Source of the DNA: Tetracladium setigerum
Taxonomy: Eukaryota > Ascomycota > Leotiomycetes > Helotiales
DNA: 64,000 nt
Assembly: GCA_031472005.1 (NCBI GenBank)
Contig: PZJY01000010.1
Span: forward strand, 1,674,001-1,738,000
Direction of reading: 5' to 3'
The notes below the pieces were generated by a model. That model made no database searches. It was not told the origin of the DNA and saw only the letters and a list, made by a program, of their open reading frames with translations. Position 1 is the stretch's first letter. Each line of letters opens with the position of its first letter. Positions 1 to 11,004 of this stretch are shown piece after piece. The position numbers and the translations under genes are program-made.

Positions 1-1252
1 CCGTCCGAGCTATCGGATTCGGACTCGGCTTTAAATTCAGTTTCGGATTTAAAGGAAATTTCTCTAAATGTCGTACTATTAATTAAATCGTACTAAGATT
101 AATAAGTAAGTAGCGTATTTAAGCTATTATATTTAATAATAGGGCTATCTTATTTAAAGTCTTAGGATAATTCTTCCTTAATGGGAACCCTATTTATAAC
201 GGCGATTTACTTCTATTAAGTAATATTAACCTGGCGGGGTTTTTACTTCTTAGGATAATCGGCAGCCCTATGGCCGGCTTATCTATACCTATAATAAAGT
301 TGGTTTTCTCGGTAGCGTTTCTTTTCTTCCGGCGAGAGAGGTTTCGGGCCCTTTTAAATAGCATTAACTTATTAAGAACGTCCTTAATATTAACCTCGGT
401 GGTGTTATCTCCTCCTTTAGCTATTATTAAGTCTTCGTTCTTTATTATCCCTCTTTCCTTAGCTATTCCCTTTCTTAGCTTCGTATAATTAATTATTTAA
501 TTAAATAACGTGTTTAATTAAAGTATTTAAGTTTAAGAATAAACCTCTTAACTTAATAAGTTCTTCCTTAAGGTAAGGCTTTAAACCTCTCTTAAAAAGT
601 TTTAAAAGAGTTATAATATCTTATCCGGTCTTAACTTTATAACGTTAGAATTTAATGGAGTAATTTAAGGCGAATCTTATTTACTTAAGGTTTAAGAGTT
701 TTCGAATTATTACTTAAATAATATCGAAATCTCTAAATATTTTTTAATTTTATTCTTAAATTTATCTTAATTTCTAAAAATCTCTTAAGTTTTCGTTATT
801 ATTTTCCTATCGGTCCGATAATTATAAAAATTTATTAGGAATAATTTCATTTAATCTTAAGTAATAAATTTAAGGAAAGAGGCCGTATAAAGGCTCTTAG
901 CGTAGATTATAATGAACTTATCGTTATTAAAAGAGAAGTAAATCTTTATTTAAAGGATAAAAGAATTTAAGTTCTTCCGAGTATCGTTGAATTTATCGGG
1001 TTAAGAGACTCGGACAGCTTCTTTTAATTCGAAAGGCGTTAGATTATCTTCTCCGTCGTCCGAGTCATTATCGTCATCGATATCCATCTTATCGCTAGCG
1101 CTAGGGGCGTCCTCGGGTTCCTTCCCTTTAAGACTATCACTATTAGTTAGGGTAAGGTCGATTTTACTAGCATTAGTGCTAGCGCTGCTAGTGTTTCCGG
1201 TTATAAGGGCCATTATTAATATCGTTCTTGCTTTAGTAATCGGTGCTTAAAG
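1..1252 (-). mobile_element. RIP-mutated Ty3/gypsy-like element, 5' internal part (gag)
   Basis: This stretch reads on the minus strand directly inward from the LTR at 1253-1695. A 70-codon open stretch at 1001-1213 begins MALITGNT and is rich in Ser, Asp and Glu, as in the N-terminus of fungal gypsy Gag proteins. Beyond it every frame is full of TAA/TAG. The sequence is extremely AT-rich and poor in CA and TG dinucleotides, the pattern left by repeat-induced point mutation. The element runs off the left edge. The gypsy assignment rests on the shared LTR with the integrase remnant at 1696-3121, so it is an inference. Confidence 0.6.
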
Positions 1253-1695
1253 TGTTACGGTTCCGATTCTACTAATTAAAGTGAGGTCGAAGTCGAGGGT
1301 TTAGTTATAAGTTAAAGTAAGAATGTTAATCACCGGGTGATTATAAGTAAGAATAAGCTAATATTAATAATATATAATCTTAATTTAAATATTAAGTTAA
1401 GCACGAAGCTCTTATCTAATAAAATATTATCCTTCTTATATAGATCCCTCCGTGTTACTTAGAGTCCCGAATTATAAAGTCTTAAATGTTAAAGTCCGAC
1501 TTTAATAACTAGACTCCTTACTTAGCGGACTTTATCACGTGATTACTTAAGCGATTACTACTAACACTTTCCTATAATTACTAAGTTATTAGAGTTCTTT
1601 ATAGAGTAATAATAGCTAGCCACTTAATTATGCCGATTACTATGCTGCTCCCGAGCCTCAGGCTCCTCACGTGCGCGCAGGTCACGTTCGTAACA
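1253..1695 (-). repeat. LTR of gypsy-like element (copy A, minus strand)
   Basis: On the minus strand this 443-bp block starts TGTTACGAACGTGAC and ends CCGTAACA. It matches 3122-3567 over its whole length, with mainly C-to-T/G-to-A differences. It is less mutated than the other copy (for example TGTTACG against TATTACG). It is the 5' LTR of the minus-strand element that runs towards position 1. Confidence 0.8.
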
Positions 1696-3121
1696 CTCTT
1701 TACGTTTAAATTTTAAATCGCCTTAATTACTTATTTAAGAGTTAAAAGGAAATTATTAACTTCTTTCTATTTATAAATAAATAAAGGAATAAAACGAATA
1801 AATTAAGTTATTAAAGCTTATTTACGTTATTATATTAATTATAAATAAGATAATTAAGTATTATTACTCTTATTAGCTTAGTTTACTTATAATAACTTAA
1901 TTACGGACATTACGAAGGTATTACTATTTTATATTAATTTTAAATACGAGAAGAGTATATATTATAAACCTTATTTAATAGATATCGATAATTAATTAGC
2001 TAAGACTTAAATTAATAAAATTAAACACTTATATATTAAATTAGTTAAAGAGTTACGATTCGTAATAAAAAGAAGTGTATTATATTATAATAAAAAGCGT
2101 AATTAAGAGTTAACGTTAAAGGAGGGGGATAAAGTCTATTTATTACGACGAAATATTAAAATAAAAAGATTAAGCGATAAATTAAATTATAAGAAACTTA
2201 AATTATTTAAAATTAAAACCGTTAAAGGACGTTTAAATTACGAACTCGCTTTATTAAAGAATATAAATATCTTTTTAATATTTTATATATCCCTCCTTAA
2301 GAAAGTATTATTAAGAGCACCACCGGCTCCCAATATATTAATATAACCGGTAAACCTAGAAGTAAAATATAAAGTAAAAAAAATCTTAAATTATAAGCTA
2401 ATTAGGAATAAACTTCATTATTTAATTAAATGGAAGAACTACTTATAATCTAAGAATTCTTAAGAATTAAAAACGAATCTTAATTGCTACCGGATATTAA
2501 TAAACTATTACTATTACCTCTTACTTAGTCCGACCTTAAAGACTAAAAGGGAGTAAATAGATTATTTAAAACGATAAAAGCTAACGGAGTAGCTTCCGTA
2601 ATAATTAATAAGGAAACCGGCTCTGAGTTTTTAAATAAAGTTACTTAGAATTCGCGCCCGGGAGAATCGGGAATAAAATTAATATCCTCGAGAGTTAATA
2701 GTTATAAGAAAAGATCGCTCTTAAGAGTTAAACCGTTTTTTATAAAATTCGTAAGTTAAGGAAGCCTTAAGAGGTAACGCTTACGCGCCGCCCCTTAAAA
2801 GAACTTATATATTATTAAAGGACGGGATTAAATAATAGTATAACCCTTAATATCGTAAGGCCGTTTAGAACGAATACACTCGGAATAGCGACTTAATTCT
2901 CGAATATTTAAAAGACACTTCTTATAAGTTTTCTTATAATATGAATATATTTCGGTTATACGGCTAGATTTCTTAATACGCACCGTTAACGTAAGACGCT
3001 CTTTTAATTTTTAATAATAAATAAATAATATATTAAGAGAAGGTAATAATTATAAATTATTAACGATATTTCCTTTAATATATTTAAGTATAAGGATTAT
3101 ATTAATATAAAAGGGGGATAA
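1696..3121 (+). mobile_element. RIP-mutated Ty3/gypsy-like remnant: integrase C-terminus and chromodomain
   Basis: Read through its many stop codons, 1960-2500 still shows the C-terminal half of a chromoviral integrase. There is a GDKVYLL box near 2130, a HISLL-like segment near 2290, and a chromodomain-like KILNYKLIRNKLHYLIKWKN segment near 2380-2440. About 600 bp of non-coding tail follow. A purine-rich tract, AAAAGGGGGATA, lies at about 3109-3120, just before the LTR at 3122, where a 3' polypurine tract is expected. The reading frame is destroyed by C-to-T changes. Confidence 0.75.
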
Positions 3122-3567
3122 TATTACGAACGTGACTTACGCGCACGTAAGGAGCTTAAGGCTCGGGAGTAATATAATAATTAATATAATTAAGTAACTT
3201 ATTATTATTACTTTATAAAGAACTCTAATAACTTAATTAATTATAAGAAAGTGTTAATAATAATTACTTAAGTAATTACGTAATAGAGTCCGCTAAGTAA
3301 GGAGTCTAATTAATAGAGTCGGACTCTAATAGTTAAGACTCTATAGTTCGGGACTCTAATTATTACGGAGAGACTTATATAAGAAGGAATAATATTTCAT
3401 TAAATAAGAGCTTCATGCTTAACTTAATATTTAAATTAGGATTATATATTATTAATATTAACTTATTCTTATTTATAATCACTTAGTGATTAACTTCCTT
3501 ACTTTAACTTAGTAAATAAACCCTCGATTACGACTTCACTTCAGTTAGTGGAACCGGAACCGTGACA
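3122..3567 (+). repeat. LTR of gypsy-like element (copy B, plus strand)
   Basis: This 446-bp block is homologous to the inverted copy at 1253-1695. It is the 3' LTR of the plus-strand gypsy remnant and sits immediately after the purine tract. Its first base pairs (TATTACG) show RIP-type loss of the canonical TG start. Confidence 0.8.
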
Positions 3568-6500
3568 TTATCGTAAATATTACGGATAAAGTAAGATTAA
3601 TATCACCTTAAAAGGTTAAGGGATCTACTTTATATAGTGGAAAGTAGGTATATAATGGAAAGAAGTCTAATTAGAAGAAGGATAATAAGAAATTATTAAT
3701 ATTTAGAACTTATAAGTATTATAAGTAGCTTAATTCATAATATCTATTAAAGAAATACTTTAAAATTAACCTTAATCTACTTAAAGAATAAGAGGAAAAG
3801 ATTAAGAAGAAGTACACTTTATATAAGGATAAAAAGAAGCTAGCTAAAAATGAAAAGACTAAGAAGACTAATAAACGTACGTAAAAGTCGGTTATATATA
3901 TATTAGCCTTTTATCTTAATATATATAACTCGATAGATAATAGCCCACTTAACTCCGATAAATAATTACTAGATATAAGAGCTAATTATCATTACACCTT
4001 AAATATCACCGCTTATAATATTAAAACTTATAAATAAAGTGATAATTTAGAAATCATTTCGATTAGGAATAGTCTATCTAAATCACTTAAATTCGGAAGT
4101 GTATTACTCTATTACACTTTACTAAATAATAAGGTAAAATATATCTTTTTAAGTAAAGTTCTTTATTTACCGTCGTGCCCTTAAAACCTCTTTAATTGCC
4201 GCGACTTCGTCTTTTCTAAGGGATTCTCTATTAATAATAATATCTTTAATAATCCTTCCGGTCGAGCTATCCTTATAATTAATAATTATAACTTTATTAA
4301 AGAGCACACTAGTTCGCGAGCCTTTCTAATAATTACTTCGTTATTTAATTATAATAACTTTAACTCTTATTTAATTATCTTAAAGGTTAATCTACGTACC
4401 TAATATCGTCGAATAAGATATCTTAATAAGACGAATCTCCTTAAAATAATTAATATCGTTAAAGGTATAAAGATTAAGGAGGGGAATAATATAGTTTATA
4501 AAGACGATAATAAGCTTTGTGAATTATATGAAGTATTAAAGCCTTTACGACGTACTCGCATTATTATTACTTATTAAGTTAATATACTCTTTAAAGAGGT
4601 TCACGTTAACGTAGTTATATTTAAGGAAGTTAGAATTAAAGGAATGAAATATAATATAATCTTTATTAAAAAGCTTATTAATATTAAATAATCTTACGTT
4701 ATATTAGATAAAGGAGATGTATTTACTAGCGTGAAGAGTTTTACTCGTTACGTGCTCACTTAATTTAATCGAAAGATAAAGCGTTAAAGACTCGATAATA
4801 GCTTAAAGTATTCTTTACGTTAAATGGCCGAAATGGCCGACGATCTTAGTTAAATTATAGAAATTATTATTCCGTACACTCCGGAGTAAGATAGAACTTC
4901 CGAGCGAGCTATTCGAATCCTTCTTAAGCGTACTTATACTACGATAAAGGATATATTAATTTTATTATTCCTTTAGCCGCTTATTCTTAAATTTATAATA
5001 TATATAATTAATAAAGTTATTATATCACTTCTTAATAATAAGACTTTATAATAAGCTCTTATAAATATCGTATCTCTTAGTAAGGTTAATATTCTATTTA
5101 TCGCTTATTTACGTATTCTTAGTTATAAGACTTACGTACTAATTCCTAAGGAAAAGCGCGTCGCTTTAAATAAGATTAATCCTCGAGTTAAAATCGGTAT
5201 TCTAATTAGCTACGACGGCTATTATATCTTTAAGGTATATATATCATTACGCCGCGGACCACTTAAGAATAGAGTCATTCGCTCCTTAAATATACGATTC
5301 GATAAAGGAGGCTATATTAATAAGCCTTTACTATACGAAGAAGAGCTCGATTATTATAAAGTCGGTGCTTAAGGGGATAGTTTTAATAATCTAAATAAAT
5401 AATTATCCTCTCTTAATTAAATATTATTTAACTTTATTAATTTAAATAGAGAAAGTAACTCCGAGCTTAGACGAATATATAATGATTTAAAAACACGCGA
5501 TAACGATTATAAACTTCTTAAGGACGATTTAACTACTTATTAAGAGGATTCTAAGCTAATTATAATTAGAAGTATATTTAATAATAGCGAATCTAACTAA
5601 TTAAAGGCTTTTCTAAAGCTATTTAGCTAATTAGAAGTAAAGGATTCTTTATCCGAAGAGGAGCCGGTCGTACCTAAACGTCGTGGTCGCCCGCTTAGAT
5701 CGAAGAATAAGTTAAAGGAAGCCTAACTATTAATATATAAGAATTCGTTTAAGAGAGTTACCCGTTCTTAAGTAAAGCTTTCGGCTCTAGCTACTTCCTT
5801 TATACGCTCTATTAATGTAAAATTCGACGAATATAATACGCTTGCTTAATATTAAACTCTAAATAATCGAAGTCTAAGCGTATATTATTTAACTAAGTAT
5901 AAGCCTCTCTTTTTAAGCTATTTCTTAATATCTAGCTCTTTTACTCTTCCTTTTACCGACCCTGCCATTATTAAAGAGGTTATAAGATCCTTAAATTAGT
6001 TAAAGTGGTAAGTAGCTTAAAAGTTTAAGCGTATATCTTTATAAAAGATAAGGATATAATCTATTATTAAGCGTATATTTATACTTAAGTCTATTATTCT
6101 ATTAGGTCGTTATATATATAAAACTAAGCGAAATTAAGATTATCTTATCGTTAAATAAAAGATTAAATAAGTTATTAAGGGATATAAGTAAGAATTCGGT
6201 CGCGATTTTAATTAGACTTTTATAAGAGTTTATATTACGACTTCTTAAAAGAGCATTATCGCACTAGCCGTTATATTTAATCTCGAGATCGACTAATGCG
6301 ATATTAACGTTATATTCTTATATTCTGAAATCGATAAGGATATCTACGTCGAGTTACTATATAATTAAGAAGACTCTAATAATTATTAAGTTAATATTAA
6401 GGAATATATTTATAAGTTAAATAAGGGCCTTTACGGCTTGAAGTAAGCTCCTCGTCTATAATAGAAGAAGCTTATTAAGGGACTCTCTTAATTAGATTAT

Positions 6501-7110
6501 CTCCCTTATCTTAGTAATTAATACGTATTCTATAATGAATCGATTAGAATTATTATCGCTATATATATTAATAATATGCTTATCGTTAAGGGGGATAAAT
6601 TTAAGATATTTAACCTTAAGAGTTAACTTAAGCGAATCTTCGATATCGAGGATCTTAGACTTACTAATTACTTTATCGGAGTCCGTATTACCCGTTAGAG
6701 TTTTAATATAAAGAAGATTATAACTCTAATATAAGACGCGTATATCGATAAGATTCTTAAGCGATTTAATATAATAAAGTGTAAGTTAATAAGTATATTA
6801 ATAGCCGATGGATTCTTAACTCACTTAATTCTATTTGCCGGTGTTACATTATTTAATAAAGTGAAGTTATATTAATAGTTAATCGGCTCGTTTATCTACC
6901 TTCTCTCCTACTCTCGACCGGATATCTCCTTTCCAGTCGGTGCTCTTTCTCGATATCTTAATAATCCTTCTCTTAATTATATCATTAGTGTAAAGCGCGT
7001 TCTAAGATACCTTAAGGGTATTAAATACCTTAGAACTTAATTCACTAATATAATAGACGACTCCTTTATTATACTCTCTAGCTTTACCGATTTAGATTAT
7101 ACTAATATTC
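3568..7110 (+). mobile_element. RIP-mutated Ty1/copia-like pol remnant, truncated at 3' end
   Basis: Conceptual read-through shows the copia order protease, integrase, reverse transcriptase, RNase H. A protease-like 'LLDIRANYHY' near 3970 stands for the usual DTGA motif. The integrase zinc-binding region and linker ('RYLNKTNLLK', 'PRVKIGILISYDGYY') lie near 4430 and 5190. The RT signatures 'LNKGLYGLK.APRL' and 'IIIAIYINNMLIVKGDKFK' lie near 6420-6600. RNase H starts 'SFTDLDYTN' near 7085 and then stops. All frames carry many TAA/TAG codons of RIP type. The element ends abruptly at about 7110, where composition changes to normal, so the 3' part and 3' LTR are missing. Confidence 0.85.
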
Positions 7111-8617
7111 TGCGTGTTGGTGATTCTGGATCAGGAAACCGGGATTGCCTGAACAGGGAATCTCTCGCCTAAGAGCCTGGCTGCTCTAGCGCTCGTGCTG
7201 CTCTGGGACGGCTGGAGCGAGTGGTCGCAACCCCTGCTAGCTCATCTTGAGACCCCACCTCATGTATAAATCCAGTGCTGTTTCCCACTTCACCATCTCT
7301 CGTCCTTCACCAACTTTCCAAACCGCTGGCCACATGCCAGGGCTCGCCATTTGACCATTCACGATTATACCGCGGCTTCACGAGCCGGCCCTGTTACTTA
7401 CACCATGCCTCAAATTTCTCCCGCCGGGCCAGGCCTGCGCTCTGATTAGCTGGTGCCGTTCGTAAGTGCCCCTCGAATGCTCTATCGCTGGCGTAATTGT
7501 CAAGAATCTGCCTCGTACTGACTCTGCGCTAACCCAGCTCATTTCGGAGCTGCCGACGCTCTACGACGCGCACACCACTGCGACAGTGCTTCCCTTTCAC
7601 CTGGTAGAGATCCACCGTCGACAAAGGCAAGACATTCGTCATCAGCACAACATCCATCTCTGCCACCTTTTCCTCCCCTCGAGGAATCATCTGCGTGTCT
7701 GGTGTCTGCCAGGTTTCCGCGAAGGTCTCGCTCTCTGTCAGAATCAAGAGTGCCTTGAGCAGGAAGAGGAAGGCCCAAGACCGATGACACTTTTCGTATA
7801 GCAATGCTTTATGAAAGGAAAACTCAGACCCAGGTAGATGACGCGGCAGGACGGAGGCGGAGGCGGAGGAACCTGAGCAAGGCCGGCCAATTCAGCTACG
7901 TATATGGATACCTAGCAGGTGTTTAGCGGGTCTGGAACACCCCTTGATTCCTGTATTTGGCAAACACTTTCCGACTCGAAGGATTTCAGGGTACTGAGCT
8001 GACGTGTTGGTTTCTGGGCATGGCGTGGGTAATGCAGGAAACAGCTGGAATGGTACAGGGGAAGGCTGGTTGAGATAGCATGGAGTGCGTCATTTCGGAG
8101 CAACGCGCTTTCCTGCTAGCTGAGGTGCTGTAGGAGAGATTTCACGGGGTCTCTGCTGCCTAGTTTTCCCCCTACGGCGATCAGAGGTTGCTCAATAAGA
8201 CAAGTCCTTTCGGATCTGCGGGAAAGCATTTCACAGCATGACGACGTACAACCCGATTGGACGACCCCGAGACGCTTTGTACGAGAGACGCTGAACACGA
8301 AAGTCTCCAAATACGAAGCAGATTCTCGAAATGGACTTCCTATTGGCCCAAAAGTGTTTCTAGCCCTCCCAGAGATCAAGACATGGATTTAAGTCGCGAA
8401 AGTGCAAAGGTGGGGCATTCTCACGAAAAGGATGGTAGTGAGGTAATGGAGCAGCAGAGAAGGACGGCAGATGTAACTTGTAGAGCATGTCCTGGGAGTG
8501 CGCAGGTTTTACAGGTCTACAAAAGCCGACGATGCCCCCTCATGGCCTGTTCACCCACATTCTACATCCAGTAACTCGATTTCAAAGGTGCTCTCCTGCG
8601 TTTACTCTATTCTCAAC
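7111..8617. other. Unassigned normal-composition sequence after the RIP block
   Basis: GC content rises sharply at 7111. A TATA-like element (TATAAATC) lies near 7265, followed by a pyrimidine-rich stretch. Open stretches exist on both strands at 7466-7804, but none shows convincing codon pattern, splice signals or a recognisable domain. I do not call a gene here. Confidence 0.5.
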
Positions 8618-10018
8618 ATGGCCACCTTTACTTTTGTTCATTACGATCAGAAACCATCGAAACCATCGAAACCCCGCCTTCAAAAACTTCCCTCCAAGTT
8701 TACCAAGAACTTGCCGATCGACTCAAGCAGTGTACCAGCTGAAGCGCTGCCAGCGTTGGAAGGAGCGGCAGGCGACAATAACTATTGTCAGAAGGTTGTT
8801 GAAGATAGCGTGGCTACAGTGCAAGACACACAAGTTTGTAGGGGTGATCTAGTAGGAACTCAAGGCATGTGTTCAAAAATGACCCCTTATAGTTGCTACA
8901 CTCATCTGACAATACAGCAGCCTCGATAGCGGAGAAGAATTGGTTCGACATTGATATCGATGATGAATTTCCGTCTTTGGCACGTTTGCTGTCTTCAAAC
9001 TACAAGCTCGAATCGGTAGAAGAGAGACCGAGCGTGGAGAGCACTGCAGGAAAGGGTATTGATCAAGCTCTGGATGACAGTCTTGGATATCGTGGTAGTA
9101 CCCATAGTAAGCGAACTGAGTCCCTTGGGTGGAATGCACAGAATCTTTGCTCACGGGATTACAGATGAACCAATTATATTATATAGTGATGACGAGTCGG
9201 AAGATGATAACAATCTCGATCCTGGACATCCTCGTTGCCTTGTGGAAGGTGGGCAACCAGGCTGTGATGCCTTCGATATGGAACACCCACCCACGCTTTC
9301 AAATCGTACGACCCACGAGCATGGGGATGGTGGTAATGACATCAATGAAATTATGTCTATCAAACGACAGAGGTCCAACTCTCCTCCCTCCACCTCCACC
9401 TCCACCTCACGCCATACTAGCACGTCGCCGCTTCCTTGTAATGAAGATGAGACAGGCAGCAGGGAAAGTATTTATCACAGCGATCCCAACGAGTCGAGAG
9501 CCAACAATATCTGCTCAAAGCGGCGGAAGGTTTCCGCTCCGCTGGGTGGCGGGATAGTCTCCCGTGAAAAGCCATCGCAGCCATCTCCGCCTCTGTCAGA
9601 GGACGACGAGGATGGCGAAGAGGATGACGGGACGCTTAGTATCTCTGTCGACACCAAACTTATCAGCTCTTCCAGAACTATCCCCGTGTCTGAATGTACT
9701 TCTCCAACAGAACGTCAAATCTGCCCAGTGGTCACCGATGTCGACTTGGACTGGGAGGTCCGTGAGATTATTGGTAAAGAGGATATTGATGGAGTCCGGT
9801 ATTACTTGGTGGATTGGCTCCCCACACTGCTGCCGGAGCACTCACTGGGGCATGCAACGGAGTTGGTAGATAAGTTCAAGGCCCGCATTCGAGCACAACG
9901 CGGGGTCAACAGCAAAGGACGCGGCCGTGGATCAAAGATTAGGGAGAAAGCTAGTGTGGAAGCATTATGTCGCGAGCAAGAGAAGAAATCTCGAGGTCGG
10001 CCACGGAAGCAAACGTAG
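8618..10018 (+). CDS. Chromo-like domain protein with C-terminal AT-hook (420 aa, 3 exons)
   Basis: I read exons 8618-8837, 8918-9106 and 9165-10018. The donors are GTAGGG and GTAAGC, and both introns (80 and 58 bp) keep phase and join three different frames. The N-terminus is Ser/Pro/Lys-rich with a tandem KPSKPSKP. The middle is low-complexity and acidic (runs of D/E and STSTSTS). Near residues 320-375 a chromo-shadow-like segment reads DWEVREIIGKEDIDGVRYYL and is followed by the basic stretch SKGRGRGSK. The protein ends KKSRGRPRKQT, a textbook AT-hook core (RGRP). A nuclear, DNA- or chromatin-binding role is likely. Such chromo-like segments are also found in retroelement integrases, but no integrase core is present. 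A decayed copy of its 3' end lies at 19.4 kb. Confidence 0.65.
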
Positions 10019-11004
10019 AGGAGAAGCATTATCCAATGAAAGTAGATCCAATCTGATGATGATGAAACAAATGAAAATCCAAGTGTTCAACCTTCGAATC
10101 CTCATGTCTTCTCTCTCTCGAGGTTATTTGTCTCATTCTTATCACTTGTGATCCAAAGGATTTCAGTGATTTCTCGTCGTTCGTACGACTGCCTGATGCT
10201 CAGAATGTCGATCATGAGTCTCTTCTCATGGGTAGTGCCCAATTTCACCAGGCATTCGTACAGAGAGTGAGAGTCTGTACAAATTGACAGGGAAACATCC
10301 TGGGGAGAACCAGAGATGATTTAAATCGAAATTGATTTGAGGGTTGATGATATATCAAATCCTAAATCCTAGAGCGAGAGCGTAGTCCTTGTTGTTGGTA
10401 AATGATGCATTTACAAAAGCCAGGAGTCAGAGGGATTTTTCATCCAACTTGACGGATGTAAGTCCAGACGGAGCCTTTCATCTGCTAGCTCAAGACGTTG
10501 TTGAGATATCGAACATCATCCCATGTTGGCTCTGTGACCTGAGCAGCGGACGATAGATTAAATGCAGTGATAATATGAGCGAAGGCAAACTTAGTATTAA
10601 CAGACCCTGAAGTCATTTTGCTCACGTCGTCAGATTTATTTAACCTACGGACGGGTTAGCTAAGTTCGAGAAGTACGGAGCTTATCTCTCTCGCGTTTTG
10701 GACTTACATCTCAGCGCTGTGAGACGACGATGAGCTGTGTCGTTTTTGAGGTGTGAGATATGAAGGGATGAAGTAGAGGAGTGGCAAGGTGTGAAGAGTG
10801 GAGAGTTGTAAAACGAGTAGCGAGATTGTAGAGGAAGAATCAAGTGAAGTACAGAGATAGAGGTGGGCTCACAACAATATTTCACTTGGCCTTCTCCTCT
10901 CTCCTCTCTCCCTCTCCCTCTCCATAAACAGTTAACTCCACACATACCCAACGGCCAGACTACAGACAAGATTTGCCACTGCTGCTTGGAGATTGTCATA
11001 CCAT
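10019..11004. other. Gene-free interval
   Basis: No supported gene. The stretch at 10570-10600 (ATGAGCGAAGGCAAACTTA) recurs near 19670 and marks the far end of a segment shared with the AT-hook remnant there. 10700-10930 is pyrimidine/purine-asymmetric (CTCTCC runs). Its open frame on the minus strand is low-complexity and not convincing. Confidence 0.5.

Noticed and set aside
7466..7804. Overlapping open frames on both strands just after the RIP block
   Set aside because: All are explained by high GC and lack splice signals, domains or convincing amino-acid patterns. A possible signal-like start (LFLLKALLIL) is not followed by a plausible mature protein.
10682..10999. Minus-strand 105-codon open frame upstream of the WOPR 3' end
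   Set aside because: Low-complexity (GRGREERGEG, Ser/His runs), follows CTCTCC asymmetry, with no splice or domain support.
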